The notes beneath the pieces are model-generated. The model searched no databases and had not been told where the DNA came from. It saw only the letters and a list, made by a program, of their open reading frames with translations. A program made the position numbers and the translations under genes. From NCBI RefSeq assembly GCF_014647595.1, contig NZ_BMPM01000001.1:372001-436000 (forward strand): 64,000 nucleotides of DNA, given 5' to 3'. This DNA comes from Paenarthrobacter histidinolovorans. GTDB taxonomy: Bacteria > Actinomycetota > Actinomycetes > Actinomycetales > Micrococcaceae. Shown piece by piece: positions 53,611-62,342 of this stretch (position 1 is its first letter; every line of letters begins with the position of its first letter).

Positions 53611-54831
53611 CTAGTTGCCCGGGTACCTCGACAGGAAGTCCGCCATGCGGCCGATCGCTTCCTCGATGTCCTTAACGTTGGGCAAAGTCACCATCCGGAA
53701 GTGGTCAGGACGAACCCAGTTGAACGCACGTCCGTGGGAAACCAGGATCTTTTGTTCCTTCAGAAGGTCAAGGACAAACTTTTCGTCGTCCCTGATGTGG
53801 TAAACCTCGGGATCCAGTTTCGGGAACAGGTACAAGGCACCCCGTGCCTGCTGGGTGCTGACTCCCGGGATGGCGTTAAGGAGGTCGTAGGCCTTGTTGC
53901 GCTGCTCCAGGAGCCTGCCGCCTGGCAGGATGAGGTCGTTGATGCTCTGATAGCCACCGAGGGCAGTCTGAATGGCGTGCTGGGCAGGAACGTTGGCACA
54001 CAGGCGCATGTTGGCCAGGAGGTTGATGCCTTCGAGATAATCTGCGGCGTCCTTCTTCGGCCCGGAGATAGCCATCCAACCGGCACGGTAACCGCAGACA
54101 CGGTAAGCCTTGGACAGACCACTGAACGTCAAGCAAAGGACGTCGTCACCGGTCAACCCGGCGAGGTTGGTGTGGACGGCATCTTCGTAGAGGATTTTTT
54201 CGTAGATCTCATCGGCGAACAGCACCAGGCCGTGCTTTTCTGCCACGGCCACAATCTTCTTGAGTGTCTCTTCCGGATATACGGCACCCGTGGGGTTGTT
54301 CGGGTTGATCACCACGATGCCCTTGGTTCGTGGCGTGATCTTGGATTCGAGATCTTCAAGGTCGGGCTGCCAGCCCGACTCCTCATCGCAGAGGTAGTGC
54401 ACCGGGCGGCCACCGGCGAGGGCAACCGAGGCAGTCCACAGCGGGTAGTCCGGTGTGGGTATCAGAACCTCGTCCCCATCCTCCAACAGAGCCATGAGGG
54501 ACATCGTGATGAGTTCGCTGACCCCGTTGCCCAGGTAAATGTCGTCCACGTGGATGTTCTGGATTCCACGGGTTTGGTAGTACTGCGATACGGCTGTCCG
54601 GGCCGAGAAGATTCCGCGGGAATCGCTGTAGCCCTGGGCGTTCGGGAGGTGGCGGATCATGTCCACCAAGATGGCGTCGGGCGCTTCAAAACCAAACGGG
54701 GCCGGGTTTCCGATGTTCAGTTTGAGGATTCTGTGACCCTCCGCCTCCATTTGCTGGGCGGCCTGAAGAATCGGTCCACGGATGTCGTAGAGGACATTAT
54801 GAAGCTTGGTGGACTGCTTGAATTTCGCCAT
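53611..54831 (-). CDS. PLP-dependent aminotransferase, AlaA-like
   Basis: 406 residues. LKLNIGNPAPFGFEAPDAIL near the N-terminus, INPNNPTGAVYPEE, YEKILYEDAVHTNLA, and the PLP lysine in FSGLSKAYRVCGYRAGWM. Length and sequence pattern match glutamate-pyruvate aminotransferase AlaA. ATG 54831 has GAGGA immediately before it. Confidence 0.9.
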   Translation of the reverse strand: MAKFKQSTKLHNVLYDIRGPILQAAQQMEAEGHRILKLNIGNPAPFGFEAPDAILVDMIRHLPNAQGYSDSRGIFSARTAVSQYYQTRGIQNIHVDDIYLGNGVSELITMSLMALLEDGDEVLIPTPDYPLWTASVALAGGRPVHYLCDEESGWQPDLEDLESKITPRTKGIVVINPNNPTGAVYPEETLKKIVAVAEKHGLVLFADEIYEKILYEDAVHTNLAGLTGDDVLCLTFSGLSKAYRVCGYRAGWMAISGPKKDAADYLEGINLLANMRLCANVPAQHAIQTALGGYQSINDLILPGGRLLEQRNKAYDLLNAIPGVSTQQARGALYLFPKLDPEVYHIRDDEKFVLDLLKEQKILVSHGRAFNWVRPDHFRMVTLPNVKDIEEAIGRMADFLSRYPGN

Positions 54832-54888
54832 TCCTCAAATATGCCATACGGGTGATGGAGTTCAGCTGAGACTTAACTCACATATACG

Positions 54889-54932
54889 ACGACGGCGGTG
54901 ACGGACCCGCGCGGGTCCGTCACCGCCGTCGT
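54889..54932 (-). terminator. Terminator of the compatible-solute ABC operon
   Basis: 22-bp perfect palindrome (54889-54910 with 54911-54932), directly downstream of the binding-protein gene. Confidence 0.85.
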
Positions 54933-54951
54933 ACGCGGTTTTGTCCGGGTG

Positions 54952-55908
54952 CTACTTAACGATGCCCTTGTCCTTCAGCCACGCTGCTGCTGCGTCCTTG
55001 GGTGCCTGCTTCTGGTCGCCACTTACGGCCCTGTTCAGATTGATGAGGTCCTCGGTGGTGAGGATCTTGGAAACATTGTTGAGTGCTTCCTTGGCCTTGT
55101 CCGTCATCTTGGCTTTGCTGTAGAGCGGCAGGACCTGCTGGGCCTTGAAGTTGTTCTTGGGATCTTCAAGGACCACGAGGTCGTTGTCAACGATGGACGG
55201 CGTGGTGGTGTAGATGTCGGCCACCTGGACCTTGTCCTCCAACAGAGCCTGGAGGGTCAGGTTGCCACCGCCGTCACTGAACGGCTGCAGGCCCTTGAGC
55301 TCGCAGTTGTAGTTCTTCTTCAGGCCGGGGAAGCCGTACGAGCGGGTCTCGAACGTTGCCGGAGCAGCCATGGTGAAGTCCTTGCACACCTTGGCCAGGT
55401 CCTCGATGGACTTCAACTGGTACTTCTCGGCCGTCGCCTTGGTGACCACCATGGCGTCCTTGTCCTCTGCCTTGGCAGCATCCAGGACCCCGAGGCCCTC
55501 AGGAAGCTTGCCGGGGAGCGCCTTGTAGACGTCATCGGCCGAGACCTCCGCGGCCTCGGTGTCTACGAAGGAAAGGAGGTTGCCGGAGTAGTCAGGTACG
55601 AGGTCGATGGAGCCATCCTGCACTGCCTTGAAGTAGATCTCACGCGAACCGATGTTCGGCTTGGACGTGGCCGTGAGGCCTGCGGCGTTAAGGGCTCCCA
55701 CGTAGATCTCAGCGATGACTTGGCTCTCGGGGAAGTCGGCAGAACCAACCACCAGGGAACCTCCGCCGGACGAGCCGCTGGGGGCCGCGGAGGACGGAGT
55801 GGCCAGGGGGCTGCCGCCGCAAGCACTCAAGGCGAGGGCCACACCCACACCGGCTGCGAGGCCGCCGAGACCACGGCGTGTAAGGGTCATGGGGACGGGG
55901 TTCTTCAT
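54952..55908 (-). CDS. Glycine betaine/choline-type ABC transporter substrate-binding lipoprotein (OpuCC/OsmX-like)
   Basis: 318 residues. Lipobox LALSACGGSP (Cys about 30), then a Ser-rich linker and an OpuAC-type domain: LVVGSADFPESQVIAEIYVG, IDLVPDYSGNLLSF, LVVLEDPKNNFKAQQVLPLY. The start overlaps the upstream permease by 4 bp (55905-55908). It is last in the operon instead of first, as is common for OpuC-type operons. ATG 55908. Confidence 0.9.
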   Translation of the reverse strand: MKNPVPMTLTRRGLGGLAAGVGVALALSACGGSPLATPSSAAPSGSSGGGSLVVGSADFPESQVIAEIYVGALNAAGLTATSKPNIGSREIYFKAVQDGSIDLVPDYSGNLLSFVDTEAAEVSADDVYKALPGKLPEGLGVLDAAKAEDKDAMVVTKATAEKYQLKSIEDLAKVCKDFTMAAPATFETRSYGFPGLKKNYNCELKGLQPFSDGGGNLTLQALLEDKVQVADIYTTTPSIVDNDLVVLEDPKNNFKAQQVLPLYSKAKMTDKAKEALNNVSKILTTEDLINLNRAVSGDQKQAPKDAAAAWLKDKGIVK

Positions 55909-56648
55909 GGTGTACCTCCTTGAACGGCAGCCCCGGCTGGAGCCGCGGCTGTGAGATCTTCGGCGGCCTTGTGGCTGCCTCTTGAGTCGAGGGTGAGGCC
56001 TGGAGAAAGGACCATCCGCTGCACTGCAGCGAGGATCAGGTCCACGACGATCGCCAGGCCGGCGATGAGCAACGAGCCGCCAAGCATCCTGGGGAAATCC
56101 TGAAGGACAAGGCCGTCGAACAAGTATCGGCCCAGCCCTCCCAGCGGCAGGTACGCAACCACGGAAACAGTCGCGATGACCTGCAACACCGCGGTTCGGA
56201 TGCCACCGAACATGACCTGCAGGCCATTGGGCAGTTCCACCCGGAAGAGGATCTGCAGTTCGGTCATGCCCACGGCCCTGGCAGCATCAACCACATTGGC
56301 GTCAACGCTGGAAATACCGGCGTAGGTACCGGCGAGAAGCGGCGGCACGGTGAGGATCACCAGCGCCCAGACTGGAGGCATGAGTCCGCTCCCGGCGAGC
56401 AAGGCGAAAAGGACCAGCAGGCCAAGGGTGGGCAAGGCGCGGAGGGCGCCGGCTACGGCGACAGCCACAACGCGGCCCCGGCCCGTGTGCCCGATGAACA
56501 GGCCCACCGGCACGGCGATGACTGCGGCGATGAGCAGGACAAGCCCGCTGTATTGCAGGTGCTCCAGCAAGCGGGTGGGAATTCCCCCGGTTCCGGTCCA
56601 GTGTTTGGGGTCGGCGAGCCACGCAATGGTCTCGGCAAAAATATTCAT
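55905..56648 (-). CDS. Compatible-solute ABC transporter permease (OpuCB/OpuCD type)
   Basis: 247 residues with about six helices. TRLLEHLQYSGLVLLIAAVI, GALRALPTLGLLVLFALLAG and the EAA-like DAARAVGMTELQILFRVELP identify a ProW/OpuCB permease. ATG 56648 overlaps the preceding permease by 4 bp. Confidence 0.93.
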   Translation of the reverse strand: MNIFAETIAWLADPKHWTGTGGIPTRLLEHLQYSGLVLLIAAVIAVPVGLFIGHTGRGRVVAVAVAGALRALPTLGLLVLFALLAGSGLMPPVWALVILTVPPLLAGTYAGISSVDANVVDAARAVGMTELQILFRVELPNGLQVMFGGIRTAVLQVIATVSVVAYLPLGGLGRYLFDGLVLQDFPRMLGGSLLIAGLAIVVDLILAAVQRMVLSPGLTLDSRGSHKAAEDLTAAAPAGAAVQGGTP

Positions 56649-57385
56649 CCTGACGCCCCCGGATCTGTTCGCAGACCTGCATGCGGCAGGCCGGGTCCGG
56701 ACTTGGGTTCAGTGATCAAGGTGGTGGCGTCGGCACCGGAAGACTTGCCCCCTGCCGCGCGGGTCCAGGGCGTCAGGAGTCGTTCCAACACCACAAGAAC
56801 AGCATCCATCAGCAAGGCCAGGACCAGGATGGCGAGGATTCCCACCACGACTTCAGTGATGAAAGTGCGTTGCAATCCGTCGGTGAAGAGGAATCCAAGG
56901 TTCCCTACGCCCAGCAATGCCGCAACGCTGACCAGGGAGATGTTGCTGACCGACACTACCCGAAGGCCGGCGAACATCACCGGGAGGGACAACGGCAGGT
57001 CCACCTGGAAGAACCGGGCCATGGGTTTGAAGCCCATGGCAACGGCCGCGTTCCGGAGATCATCGTCCACGGAGTCGAACGCGTCCATCGCTGCGCGGAC
57101 CAGCAAGGCCACGGCGTAGATGGTCAGCGCCACCACCACATTCAGGGGGTCCAGGATCCTTGTGCCCAGAATCGTGGGCAGAATGATGAACAGGGCAAGC
57201 GAAGGAATGGTGTAGAGCAGTGACGTCGCAGTAGCCACCACTGAGCGGAGCGTGCTGTTCCGCCGGGCAAGCTGGGCCAGGGGAATGGAAATCAACAATC
57301 CCAGGACCATGGGAACGATCGCCAGCACCAGATGCTGGCCGGCAAGTCCCAGGACCATACCGCTGTTGGCGAGGAACCACTCCAT
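56645..57385 (-). CDS. Compatible-solute ABC transporter permease (OpuCB type)
   Basis: 246 residues, six helices. TTSLLYTIPSLALFIILPTI-like segment (YTIPSLALFIILPTILGTRI), and the EAA-like LRNAAVAMGFKPMARFFQVD. Pairs with the second permease to form a heterodimeric channel. Its ATG overlaps the ATPase stop by one base. Confidence 0.93.
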   Translation of the reverse strand: MEWFLANSGMVLGLAGQHLVLAIVPMVLGLLISIPLAQLARRNSTLRSVVATATSLLYTIPSLALFIILPTILGTRILDPLNVVVALTIYAVALLVRAAMDAFDSVDDDLRNAAVAMGFKPMARFFQVDLPLSLPVMFAGLRVVSVSNISLVSVAALLGVGNLGFLFTDGLQRTFITEVVVGILAILVLALLMDAVLVVLERLLTPWTRAAGGKSSGADATTLITEPKSGPGLPHAGLRTDPGASG

Positions 57386-58479
57386 CAGGTGGCGTCCTCC
57401 CTGTGGTGGCGGACTTCCTCGATCAAGGCCAGGACTTCCGGCGCCTTCAGGACTCCGGCAACCCGGCCGTCGTCGTCCACTGCCACGCCAAGACCCGACG
57501 GCGACGACAACGCGGCGTCCAAAGCGCGGCGCAGCGTGTCCCCCTTGCGGAAGAGCGAACCACCGGGGATCAGACCGGCGCCGTCACGCGGCGAGGACCA
57601 CCCCAACGGACGGTTGTCGGTGTCGACCACCAGGGCCCACTCCCCCGAGCGGCGTCCAGCGCTTTGGCCGTCGTTGGCGCCGACCATGGTCACCGGGTGC
57701 AAGGTCACGGCATCGGCCGGGTTGAAAGCCAGGTGCCGGAATCCGCGGTCGCGCCCAACGAAGGAGGCGACAAAGTCGTTTGCCGGTGCCCTGAGGATTT
57801 CCTCCGGCGCTGCGTACTGGGCCAGCTTGCCGCCAACGGCAAACACCGCCACTTTGTCGCCGAGCACAGTGGCTTCGTCAATGTCGTGCGTGACGAACAC
57901 GATGGTCTTGGCAAGTTCGCGTTGCAGGCGAAGCAGCTCCTGCTGCAATTCGTCGCGGACCACGGGATCCACGGCGCTGAACGGTTCGTCCATGAGCAGG
58001 ACCGGCGGATCAGCAGCAAGCGCCCGGGCAACCCCGACGCGCTGCTGCTGACCACCGGAGAGTTGGCTCGGGTAGCGCTTCCCGAGAACCGAAGCCAGCC
58101 CGACGACGTCGAGCAGTTCCGCCGCGCGTTTCCGCGCCGCTGCCTTGGGCACGCCGTTAAGCCGCGGGACGGTGGCGATGTTGTCCAGTACAGAGCGGTG
58201 CGGCAACAGGCCCGAGGACTGCATCACGTAGCCCATGGAGCGGCGCAGCTTGGCCGCGGGAACCTGGGATACGTCCTCACCGGCTACGGTGATGGTCCCG
58301 CTGGTGGGCTCCACCATGCGGTTGATCATGCGCAGGGACGTGGTCTTGCCGCAGCCGGAAGGCCCAACGAACACGGTAATGGCACCTTTGTCGATGGACA
58401 TGCTGAGGGCATCCACCGCCGGTTGCCCGCCCTGGTATTGCTTGGTGACGCTCTGGAACTCAATCATGGCTTCGGCCAT
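57385..58479 (-). CDS. Compatible-solute ABC transporter ATP-binding protein with CBS domain
   Basis: 364 residues. Walker A FVGPSGCGKTTSLRMINRM, signature [20 protein letters not shown], Walker B VLLMDEPFSAVDP, H-loop FVTHDIDEA. A single C-terminal CBS-like region (ALVVDTDNRPLGWSS ... LGVAVDDDGRVAGVL, about 290-350) may sense ionic strength as in OpuA/OpuC. First gene of the operon. Promoter at 58527-58556. Confidence 0.94.
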   Translation of the reverse strand: MAEAMIEFQSVTKQYQGGQPAVDALSMSIDKGAITVFVGPSGCGKTTSLRMINRMVEPTSGTITVAGEDVSQVPAAKLRRSMGYVMQSSGLLPHRSVLDNIATVPRLNGVPKAAARKRAAELLDVVGLASVLGKRYPSQLSGGQQQRVGVARALAADPPVLLMDEPFSAVDPVVRDELQQELLRLQRELAKTIVFVTHDIDEATVLGDKVAVFAVGGKLAQYAAPEEILRAPANDFVASFVGRDRGFRHLAFNPADAVTLHPVTMVGANDGQSAGRRSGEWALVVDTDNRPLGWSSPRDGAGLIPGGSLFRKGDTLRRALDAALSSPSGLGVAVDDDGRVAGVLKAPEVLALIEEVRHHREDAT

Positions 58480-58526
58480 ACCCGGGCTTACCTATCTGTG
58501 GTCGAGAACATCGGTAGGGCCTGATG

Positions 58527-58556
58527 ATCATATGCATTCTTATTACTTGGCTGCAA
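58527..58556 (-). promoter_or_regulatory. Promoter of the compatible-solute ABC operon
   Basis: Minus strand TTGCAG (58556-58551), 18-nt spacer, TATGAT (58532-58527), in a locally AT-rich patch. Confidence 0.65.
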
Positions 58557-58634
58557 AGCAATCTTCACCCAGCGTAGCCAGCACCACCGACGATGTCAGC
58601 GGCGGCACGACTTCCGTAATCAATCGGCAATGTT

Positions 58635-59804
58635 TCACCGCTTCCTTCGTTTGGCTCCCCTGCCCGACCGTTCCTCAGCCTGGTCGTGTTTATAACGTTC
58701 GACGGCGCGTTGGCCCCTGTCTGCCGACATCACCTTCTGGTGCCATTCACGCTGGTAGGCGCGGCGGGCCGCGGCATCATGCTTACGGTTCAGTGCGGCC
58801 AGCTCGCGCTGCAGTTTCAGGTAGCTGGCCCATCGCCGCGCATCCAGGGCCCCTTCCGCGAGCGCCTGCTGCACGGCGCAGCCCGGCTCAGCCTGGTGGG
58901 CGCAGTCAGCAAAACGGCACTGGGCGAAGAGTTCGTCCAGGTCTCCGAACATCTCCTCCATCCCGTCCTCCGCGTCGAAGAGCCCGAACCCGCGGACGCC
59001 GGGGGTGTCCATCAGGACAGCTCCGCCACCGAGGGGCACCAGTTCCCTGGCCGTTGTGGTGTGCTTGCCTTTGCCGTCGCCTGCACGGACTGCACCGGTC
59101 TGCTGGATGTCCTGGCCGGCGAGTGCGTTGATGAGCGTCGATTTCCCCGCTCCTGAAGGACCCAACAGGACCAGGGTGGCACCGGGCGGGATGTGCTGCA
59201 TCAGTTCGTCGAGCCCATCACCTTGCTCTGCCGAGGTGGTGACCACTTCCACGCCGGCCGCTTGCACGATGACCTCCCCCACCACGTCATCCGCAAGATC
59301 CGCCAGGTCGGCTTTTGTGATGACCACCAACGGAGTGGCTCCGGAATCCCAGGCAGCCACCAACGTGCGTTCCAGTCGGTTGTGGGTCAACGGCCGGTCC
59401 ACGGGGACCACCACCGCCACAATGTCGATGTTGCTGCCAAGGACTTGTTCCTCGGAGGAAGCCTCAAAGGCGCGTTTACGGCTCAAGGCCGAGTATCGCG
59501 GCAGAACGTCGACGACGGCCGGCTCGCCTGCGTTGTTGTGGCCAAGCCAGACCCAGTCGCCAGTGGCAGGTACCAGTCCTTGGGCAGGATAGGGAAGATG
59601 CAAAAGGTGGTCAGCGGATGCCACGAGCACCCGGTTGCGGTCCAGCCGGACCACCCTGCCCGCGCTGGCCGTGTCCTGGTTGACCGCCGGGAGGTTGGCG
59701 CTGAAGAGTGCAGCTGTTCTGTCTGTGAAGCCGTATTCCGCCGGTCCGCGGAACTGCATGGTGGTGCTGGCTGAAGGGTCGCTTGAAGAAGCGTAAGTGT
59801 TCAA
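58635..59804 (-). CDS. rsgA: Ribosome small-subunit-dependent GTPase RsgA
   Basis: 389 residues. Circularly permuted GTPase: OB-fold region, then G4 VITKADLADL, G1 LLGPSGAGKSTLINALAG, G3 DTPGVRGFGLFDAEDG; the zinc knuckle CRFADCAHQAEPGC. It works in late 30S assembly. The N-terminal ~20 residues are low complexity. ATG 59804 is 31 nt after a possible 28-codon leader ORF. Confidence 0.95.
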   Translation of the reverse strand: MNTYASSSDPSASTTMQFRGPAEYGFTDRTAALFSANLPAVNQDTASAGRVVRLDRNRVLVASADHLLHLPYPAQGLVPATGDWVWLGHNNAGEPAVVDVLPRYSALSRKRAFEASSEEQVLGSNIDIVAVVVPVDRPLTHNRLERTLVAAWDSGATPLVVITKADLADLADDVVGEVIVQAAGVEVVTTSAEQGDGLDELMQHIPPGATLVLLGPSGAGKSTLINALAGQDIQQTGAVRAGDGKGKHTTTARELVPLGGGAVLMDTPGVRGFGLFDAEDGMEEMFGDLDELFAQCRFADCAHQAEPGCAVQQALAEGALDARRWASYLKLQRELAALNRKHDAAARRAYQREWHQKVMSADRGQRAVERYKHDQAEERSGRGAKRRKR

Positions 59805-59835
59805 TGAGATGCCTCTGTTGAGGCCCGGTTGCCTG

Positions 59836-59922
59836 CTACTGGCGGGCAGATGCCGGGACAGGATGAGTGGTGTGATGACGGTGCGCCGCCGCGTGCGGGG
59901 CGCGCGAAGTTATGGCAATCAT
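59836..59922 (-). CDS. Possible 28-residue leader peptide upstream of rsgA
   Basis: ATG 59922 is preceded by the strongest ribosome-binding site in this region (AAGGAGGTGG, 7 nt away). The ORF encodes MIAITSRAPHAAAHRHHTTH followed by PVPASARQ and a TAG at 59838-59836, with 6 His in 28 residues. It ends 31 nt before the rsgA start. Five histidines cluster in 8 residues (HRHHTTH), like the control segment of his-operon leader peptides, though the following gene is not histidine-related. Could be a chance ORF. Confidence 0.45.
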   Translation of the reverse strand: MIAITSRAPHAAAHRHHTTHPVPASARQ

Positions 59923-59976
59923 CAAAATCCACCTCCTTGGGCATCAGGACCGGCGTGGAGGCCGGCAACGATGCCA

Positions 59977-60005
59977 AGCCTAGCCAACTGTTGGGCAGCT
60001 TGGCT
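59977..60005 (-). terminator. Hairpin overlapping the stop of the NUDIX gene
   Basis: 8-bp perfect arms CTAGCCAA/TTGGCTAG, loop of 13. The NUDIX stop codon lies in one arm. A weak terminator. Confidence 0.45.
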
Positions 60006-60465
60006 AGCCCTGCGTGCTGGGCTTTCCGTCTGCCGGGCGCTCACTAAGGAGGCGCAGTGCAGTATCGACCAGGGAAACCCTGTTCAGCTTCACGACGTCG
60101 TGCAAGGGAATCCACGCGGCATGGGTTGTGCTGCCGTCCACCTCATATGTCAGTTCTCCGCCCACTACGGTGGCCTCGTAGACAATCCGCAGGGCCTGGA
60201 AGCCACGTACGGACCCGTCCGGACGCGTCTCTCCCGGCCAGTGTCCGACGTCGATCCCCAGCATGCGGTCAATCCTGGCCTCGTAGCCGGTTTCTTCCAG
60301 GACTTCGCGCCGGCATCCGTCCACGGGGTGTTCGGCAAAGTCAAGGCCACCGCCGGGAAGGGTCCATCCTTCCTTGTCATCCTGCTTCCAGTAGGCTAGG
60401 AGTATGCGCTCTTCCTTGACGATGACGGCGTAGGCTGCGGGGCGGGTGTCGAACTGCGGGCTCAT
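60004..60465 (-). CDS. NUDIX hydrolase
   Basis: 153 residues. Complete Nudix box GLDFAEHPVDGCRREVLEET (G-x5-E-x7-REUxEExGU). Substrate unknown; similar small Nudix proteins clean up nucleotides or sugar nucleotides. ATG 60465. It follows the GH35 gene by 30 nt and may be in the same operon. Confidence 0.9.
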   Translation of the reverse strand: MSPQFDTRPAAYAVIVKEERILLAYWKQDDKEGWTLPGGGLDFAEHPVDGCRREVLEETGYEARIDRMLGIDVGHWPGETRPDGSVRGFQALRIVYEATVVGGELTYEVDGSTTHAAWIPLHDVVKLNRVSLVDTALRLLSERPADGKPSTQG

Positions 60466-60495
60466 CGTGCCAGCATAATTCCCTTCGCCCGCTCC

Positions 60496-62292
60496 CTACG
60501 GCAATTCGGCGGCAGCGATGGGGCCCGGTTCTTCGGGGCCGAGGTCCGGCTTGGCACGCAGCTCGACGACGGTTCCCGGCTTGCCGAGTTCAAGAACCTT
60601 GATGTGGTTGAGGCCTGCGTTCAGCAACGGTGCGGGCGCGTAAAGCGTGACCTGCGGCCCTTTTTCCCAGTACCGACCGAGAAGGAAACCATTGAGCCAG
60701 ACGAAGCCCTTCCCGGAGTCGGGCAAGGCAATGTACGTATCGGCCGGTTCTCCCAAGTCAAAGTCGGCCCCGGCAAGGTGTTCCAGCTCATCGTTTCCCC
60801 ACTCGGAGAGGGCCACCGGAACCTGTGTCCAGTGGAACGTATAGCGCTGGTTCACCAGGACGCCACCCAGAATGCCCTTGCCCTGCCCGGTGAGGGGCCC
60901 GTAGTTGATGCGTCCCAGGTTCTCCACCAGAATGTCGAGCTTGGCGGAGGCGCCGGTGCCTGTCACGGGCAAGCCTTCAGCGCCGCTGGTGTCGTCCAGC
61001 ACTCCGGCAAAAACGCCATCCACCCAGATGTAGGCGCGGTCGTTCAAGCCCGTGATCTTCAACCGGCACTCGCTGGGAGCCTCGGCGCGGCCAGGGAGGA
61101 TGGCGTCGGCCGAGTACAGGACCATACCGGCGTCGAGTCCGAGCTGCTCGAAGCTGAGGGGCTTGACGCTGCTGACGGGCTTGGCGGACCTGCGCGCAAG
61201 CTCAAGCAAATCCATGCCCGCGGACAGTGGCAGGGACTGCGCCGGTACCACCGGAGGGTCCGCCAACAATTCGAGGGGGAGCCCGGGCATCTCCTCGAGG
61301 CCCTGCGCACGGAAGAATTCTGCCCGGAGCGCATGGAATTTCGGCGTCAGGGCACCGTTCTCCGCGATGGGAGCGTCTGAGTCGTAGCTTGTGACCGTGG
61401 GCTGCAAGCGGGAGCCATCGTGGTTGCTGCCGGATCCGAGGCCGAAGTTGGTCCCGCCATGGGCCATGTAGACACAGACGGAGCCACCAAGATCAAGCAT
61501 CTTCCGTGCTTCACGGGCTGCATCGGCAGCATCACGGCGGTGGTGGTGTTCACCCCAATGGTCAAACCAGCCGCCCCAGAACTCAACGTTGAAGAACGGC
61601 TCACCCGGCCGGCGCCGTTTCCACGTCTCCACGGCCTCGTCTCCCCGGCTTCCCAGCGTTGCCGTAGCCCATGTTCCCTCAACCGCACCGCCGTCAAGAA
61701 AGTAGTCGGTGCCGCCGTCGGCTGTAAACAGCAGTTCCGTGATGCCCCGCTCTTCCAGCACCCTGCGGTTCCAGCGGATGTATTCGTGGTCGTCGCCGTA
61801 GCTGCCGTACTCGTTCTCAATCTGCACGGCTACCACCGGCCCGCCCATGGAGGTCTGCCGGGAAGCAACGATCGGCAGGAGATGATCAAACCATTCCTCA
61901 ATGGCGGCGGTGAAAACCGGGTCCATGCAGCGCAACCCGATGCCCGGGATACCGGTCAGCCATGACGGGAAGCCGCCGTTGTCCCATTCGGCGCAGATGT
62001 AGGGACCCGGGCGGACAATGACATCCAGCCCTTCCTCCGCTGCGAGGTCGATGAAGTGCCCGATGTCCCGCCAGCCAGTGAAGTCCGGTGCTGCATCACG
62101 CTGCGGCTGATGGAAGTTCCAGGCCACGTAGGTGTCTACAGTGTTGGCTCCCATGGCCTTGAGCCGACGCAGGCGGTCCCGCCACAGCCCGGGGTGAACC
62201 CGGAAGTAGTGGATGGCTCCAGCGAGGATGCGGTACGGTTCACCCGAACGGTAAAGGACGGCGTCGTGGTAGCTCAAAAGGGCGTTGTTCAC
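60496..62292 (-). CDS. Glycoside hydrolase family 35 beta-galactosidase
   Basis: 598 residues. (beta/alpha)8 domain with acid/base Glu in VAVQIENEYGSYGDDHEYIR and nucleophile Glu in FFNVEFWGGWFDHWGE, followed by C-terminal beta domains. No signal peptide is visible, so it is probably cytosolic. GTG 62292 lies 7 nt after TAATCT on the minus strand and has no ribosome-binding site. Divergent from pirin. galE lies 30 kb away, not in the same unit. Confidence 0.93.
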   Translation of the reverse strand: MNNALLSYHDAVLYRSGEPYRILAGAIHYFRVHPGLWRDRLRRLKAMGANTVDTYVAWNFHQPQRDAAPDFTGWRDIGHFIDLAAEEGLDVIVRPGPYICAEWDNGGFPSWLTGIPGIGLRCMDPVFTAAIEEWFDHLLPIVASRQTSMGGPVVAVQIENEYGSYGDDHEYIRWNRRVLEERGITELLFTADGGTDYFLDGGAVEGTWATATLGSRGDEAVETWKRRRPGEPFFNVEFWGGWFDHWGEHHHRRDAADAAREARKMLDLGGSVCVYMAHGGTNFGLGSGSNHDGSRLQPTVTSYDSDAPIAENGALTPKFHALRAEFFRAQGLEEMPGLPLELLADPPVVPAQSLPLSAGMDLLELARRSAKPVSSVKPLSFEQLGLDAGMVLYSADAILPGRAEAPSECRLKITGLNDRAYIWVDGVFAGVLDDTSGAEGLPVTGTGASAKLDILVENLGRINYGPLTGQGKGILGGVLVNQRYTFHWTQVPVALSEWGNDELEHLAGADFDLGEPADTYIALPDSGKGFVWLNGFLLGRYWEKGPQVTLYAPAPLLNAGLNHIKVLELGKPGTVVELRAKPDLGPEEPGPIAAAELP

Positions 62293-62299
62293 ACGGAAC

Positions 62300-62305
62300 A
62301 GATTA
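62300..62305 (-). promoter_or_regulatory. -10 box (TAATCT) of leaderless beta-galactosidase gene
   Basis: TAATCT, then GTTCCGT (7 nt), then GTG on the minus strand. Confidence 0.5.
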
Positions 62306-62342
62306 GCTCAATTTCCAACATTTATGCACAGGTGATGAACAC

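Noticed and set aside
53464-54855. 463-codon open frame antisense to the aminotransferase
   Set aside because: The aminotransferase has the PLP lysine and family motifs; the antisense frame has none.
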